Below are positions 62,739-64,000 of a DNA stretch of 64,000 nt, piece after piece (positions within the stretch are counted from its first letter, which is position 1; each line of letters starts with the position of its first letter). The stretch is from Streptomyces sp. NBC_00569 (GTDB lineage: Bacteria; Actinomycetota; Actinomycetes; Streptomycetales; Streptomycetaceae). The notes beneath the pieces were generated by a model. It ran no database searches and had not been told where the DNA came from. It saw only the letters and a list, made by a program, of their open reading frames with translations. Where the stretch lies: NCBI RefSeq assembly GCF_036345255.1, contig NZ_CP107783.1, positions 2,232,001 to 2,296,000 on the forward strand, given 5' to 3'. Made by a program: the position numbers and the translations under genes.

Positions 62739-64000
62739 TCACTTGAGGGAGATACCCGCCCCGGGCCCCAGCGGCAGATCGAAGCCGTAGAACACCGCCA
62801 GGATGCCCAGCCACGCCACGAGGAACGGCACAACGAAGATGGCGAGCCGCGAGATGAGCGTCCCCAGCCGCGCCTCCGGCTCGTAGCGCTGCAGGAGTGC
62901 GAGGAGCAGGAACACGTACGGGTTCATTGGCGTGATCACGGCGGTGGCCGAGTCGCCGATGCGGAACGCGGCCTGGCTGAGGGCCGGGCTCATGCCGAGC
63001 AGCATGAACGCCGGGACGAACACGGGCCCGATCAGCGACCACAGCGCGGATCCGGAGAGGATCACCAGATTGAGGCACGAGACGAGCAGGATGAAGGCGA
63101 CCAGTGCCCCGAAGCCGGTCAGCCCGACGGACTTGAGCAGCGCCGCCGCCTTCACCGCGAGCAGCACGCCCAGGTTGGACCAGTTGAACACCGCGATGAC
63201 CTGCGCGGCGACGAACATCATGACGACGTAGCCGGACATGTTCTTCACCGAGTCGGTCATCGCGGCGACGACGCCCTCCGACCCGCTCAGCGTCTTCACC
63301 GTGAACCCGTACGTCACGCCCGCCAGCAGGAACGCGCCGAACAGGACCGGGACGATGCCCGTGAGCAGCGGTGACGGCACCAGCGCCCCGCCCTCCCCGC
63401 GCAGCGGTGCGCCGCTGGGCAGCCACAGCGACAGGACGACGGCCGCGTACACGGCGACGACGAGGCCGGTGCACAGCAGGCCGCGGCGCTCGGCCGGGGT
63501 GAGGCGGATGTCCTCGCTCTCGGAGGCGTCCGGTGCGTCGGCGGTCGCCGTGTAGGCGGGCAGCCTGGGTTCGAGCACCCGGCTGATCAGGAAGCCGCCG
63601 ATGAGGCCGAGGACCAGGCTGCTCGCGGCGGTGAAGAAGTAGTTGGCGAGGATGTTCACGTCGGCGTGGTGGGTGTCCGACAGGACCGCGACGGCCTGCT
63701 GGGTGATGCCCGTGTAGAGCGCGTCGAGCGAACCGATCGTGAACCCGGCCGCGTATCCCGCGGTGACGCACGCGAAGCCGCCGATCAGGCCGGCCGCCGG
63801 ATGGCGGCCCGCGCTCTTGAAGACGACCGCGGCGAGCGGCGGCAGCACGATCGCCGCGACGTCGCTCATCATGTGCGCCTGGCAGGCGACGAGCGCCACC
63901 AGGTACGGCAGGAAGGCGCGCGGGGCGCGGGCCAGGGTGGCCCGCATCGCGGTCTCCAGGAGACCGGCCCGCTCCGCGACACCCACCGCCATGATCATGA
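62739..64000 (-). CDS. AbgT-family transporter (p-aminobenzoyl-glutamate type), 5' end beyond the window
   Basis: At least 420 residues of about 510; the start lies beyond the right edge. The protein is nearly all membrane helices. The phrases CQAHMMSDVAAIVLPPLAAVVF, GFTIGSLDALYTGITQQA, GAALVAF-type helices and RIGDSATAVITPMNPYV are typical of the AbgT family (MtrF, AbgT), which moves p-aminobenzoyl-glutamate or exports sulfonamides. It is convergent with the LLM/hydrolase operon. Known AbgT partners are M20 hydrolases AbgA/AbgB; the M20-like gene at 56.1 kb makes a functional link possible but unproven. Confidence 0.87.
   Translation of the reverse strand, partial: MIMAVGVAERAGLLETAMRATLARAPRAFLPYLVALVACQAHMMSDVAAIVLPPLAAVVFKSAGRHPAAGLIGGFACVTAGYAAGFTIGSLDALYTGITQQAVAVLSDTHHADVNILANYFFTAASSLVLGLIGGFLISRVLEPRLPAYTATADAPDASESEDIRLTPAERRGLLCTGLVVAVYAAVVLSLWLPSGAPLRGEGGALVPSPLLTGIVPVLFGAFLLAGVTYGFTVKTLSGSEGVVAAMTDSVKNMSGYVVMMFVAAQVIAVFNWSNLGVLLAVKAAALLKSVGLTGFGALVAFILLVSCLNLVILSGSALWSLIGPVFVPAFMLLGMSPALSQAAFRIGDSATAVITPMNPYVFLLLALLQRYEPEARLGTLISRLAIFVVPFLVAWLGILAVFYGFDLPLGPGAGISLK

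Overview
The window is very GC-rich actinobacterial DNA, most likely from a Streptomyces. The signs are strong third-position GC bias, GTG/TTG starts, ATGA stop/start overlaps, abundant IclR, TetR and HATPase/STAS regulators, a Tat-exported amidase and an actinobacterial-type RNase J. No tRNA, rRNA or CRISPR array was seen. At least five decayed fragments of integrase-type (DDE) transposases are scattered through it, so much of the window looks like accessory DNA assembled in steps.

Layout. (1) 1-5.6 kb: an alpha/beta hydrolase overlaps a giant caspase / P-loop STAND ATPase / 13-repeat WD40 protein, an NLR-like candidate immune or cell-death module. It lies between two transposase fragments of the same orientation. 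(2) 6.0-10.3 kb: a MoxR AAA+ ATPase, a vWA protein with an HExxH motif and an unrecognised partner. (3) 10.7-21 kb: a TetR/flavin monooxygenase pair, a stand-alone RNase J, a Tat amidase, an Lrp fragment, an atypical PhzF-like protein, a DUF1330 protein, and a GlxA-type regulator beside nadC. The last two carry a duplicated promoter. (4) 21-32 kb: a complete 3-(3-hydroxyphenyl)propionate-type meta-cleavage cluster (MHS transporter, two IclR regulators, mhpDFE and mhpCAB). (5) 32-40.5 kb: degenerate DNA, a GH15 enzyme, a STAS protein, small membrane or secreted ORFs, and a cysteine-synthase-like enzyme with an MFS exporter. (6) 40.5-64 kb: a large aromatic-catabolic island.

The island in (6) holds a nitrate/sulfonate/taurine-type ABC importer, an MHS symporter, two IclR regulators, a tandem-fused CaiB CoA-transferase, an enoyl-CoA hydratase, an SDR and three alpha/beta hydrolases. 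It also holds an MDR reductase, an acyl-CoA ligase, a three-component Rieske oxygenase (oxygenase, TrxR-like reductase, 7Fe ferredoxin), a 38-residue membrane peptide, an M20-fold protein without its metal ligands, a LigB-type extradiol dioxygenase, an LLM flavin oxidoreductase and an AbgT transporter. I infer uptake, ring activation by the Rieske system, meta-cleavage and hydrolysis, with CoA-dependent side-chain steps. I cannot name the substrate, so this may be an undescribed pathway.

A 17-bp palindrome (consensus GKTYCGSTSAGCGGAMC) recurs ahead of most transcription units in the island, and a perfect version lies ahead of mhpD. It looks like the operator of the local IclR regulators and ties the two clusters into one regulon.
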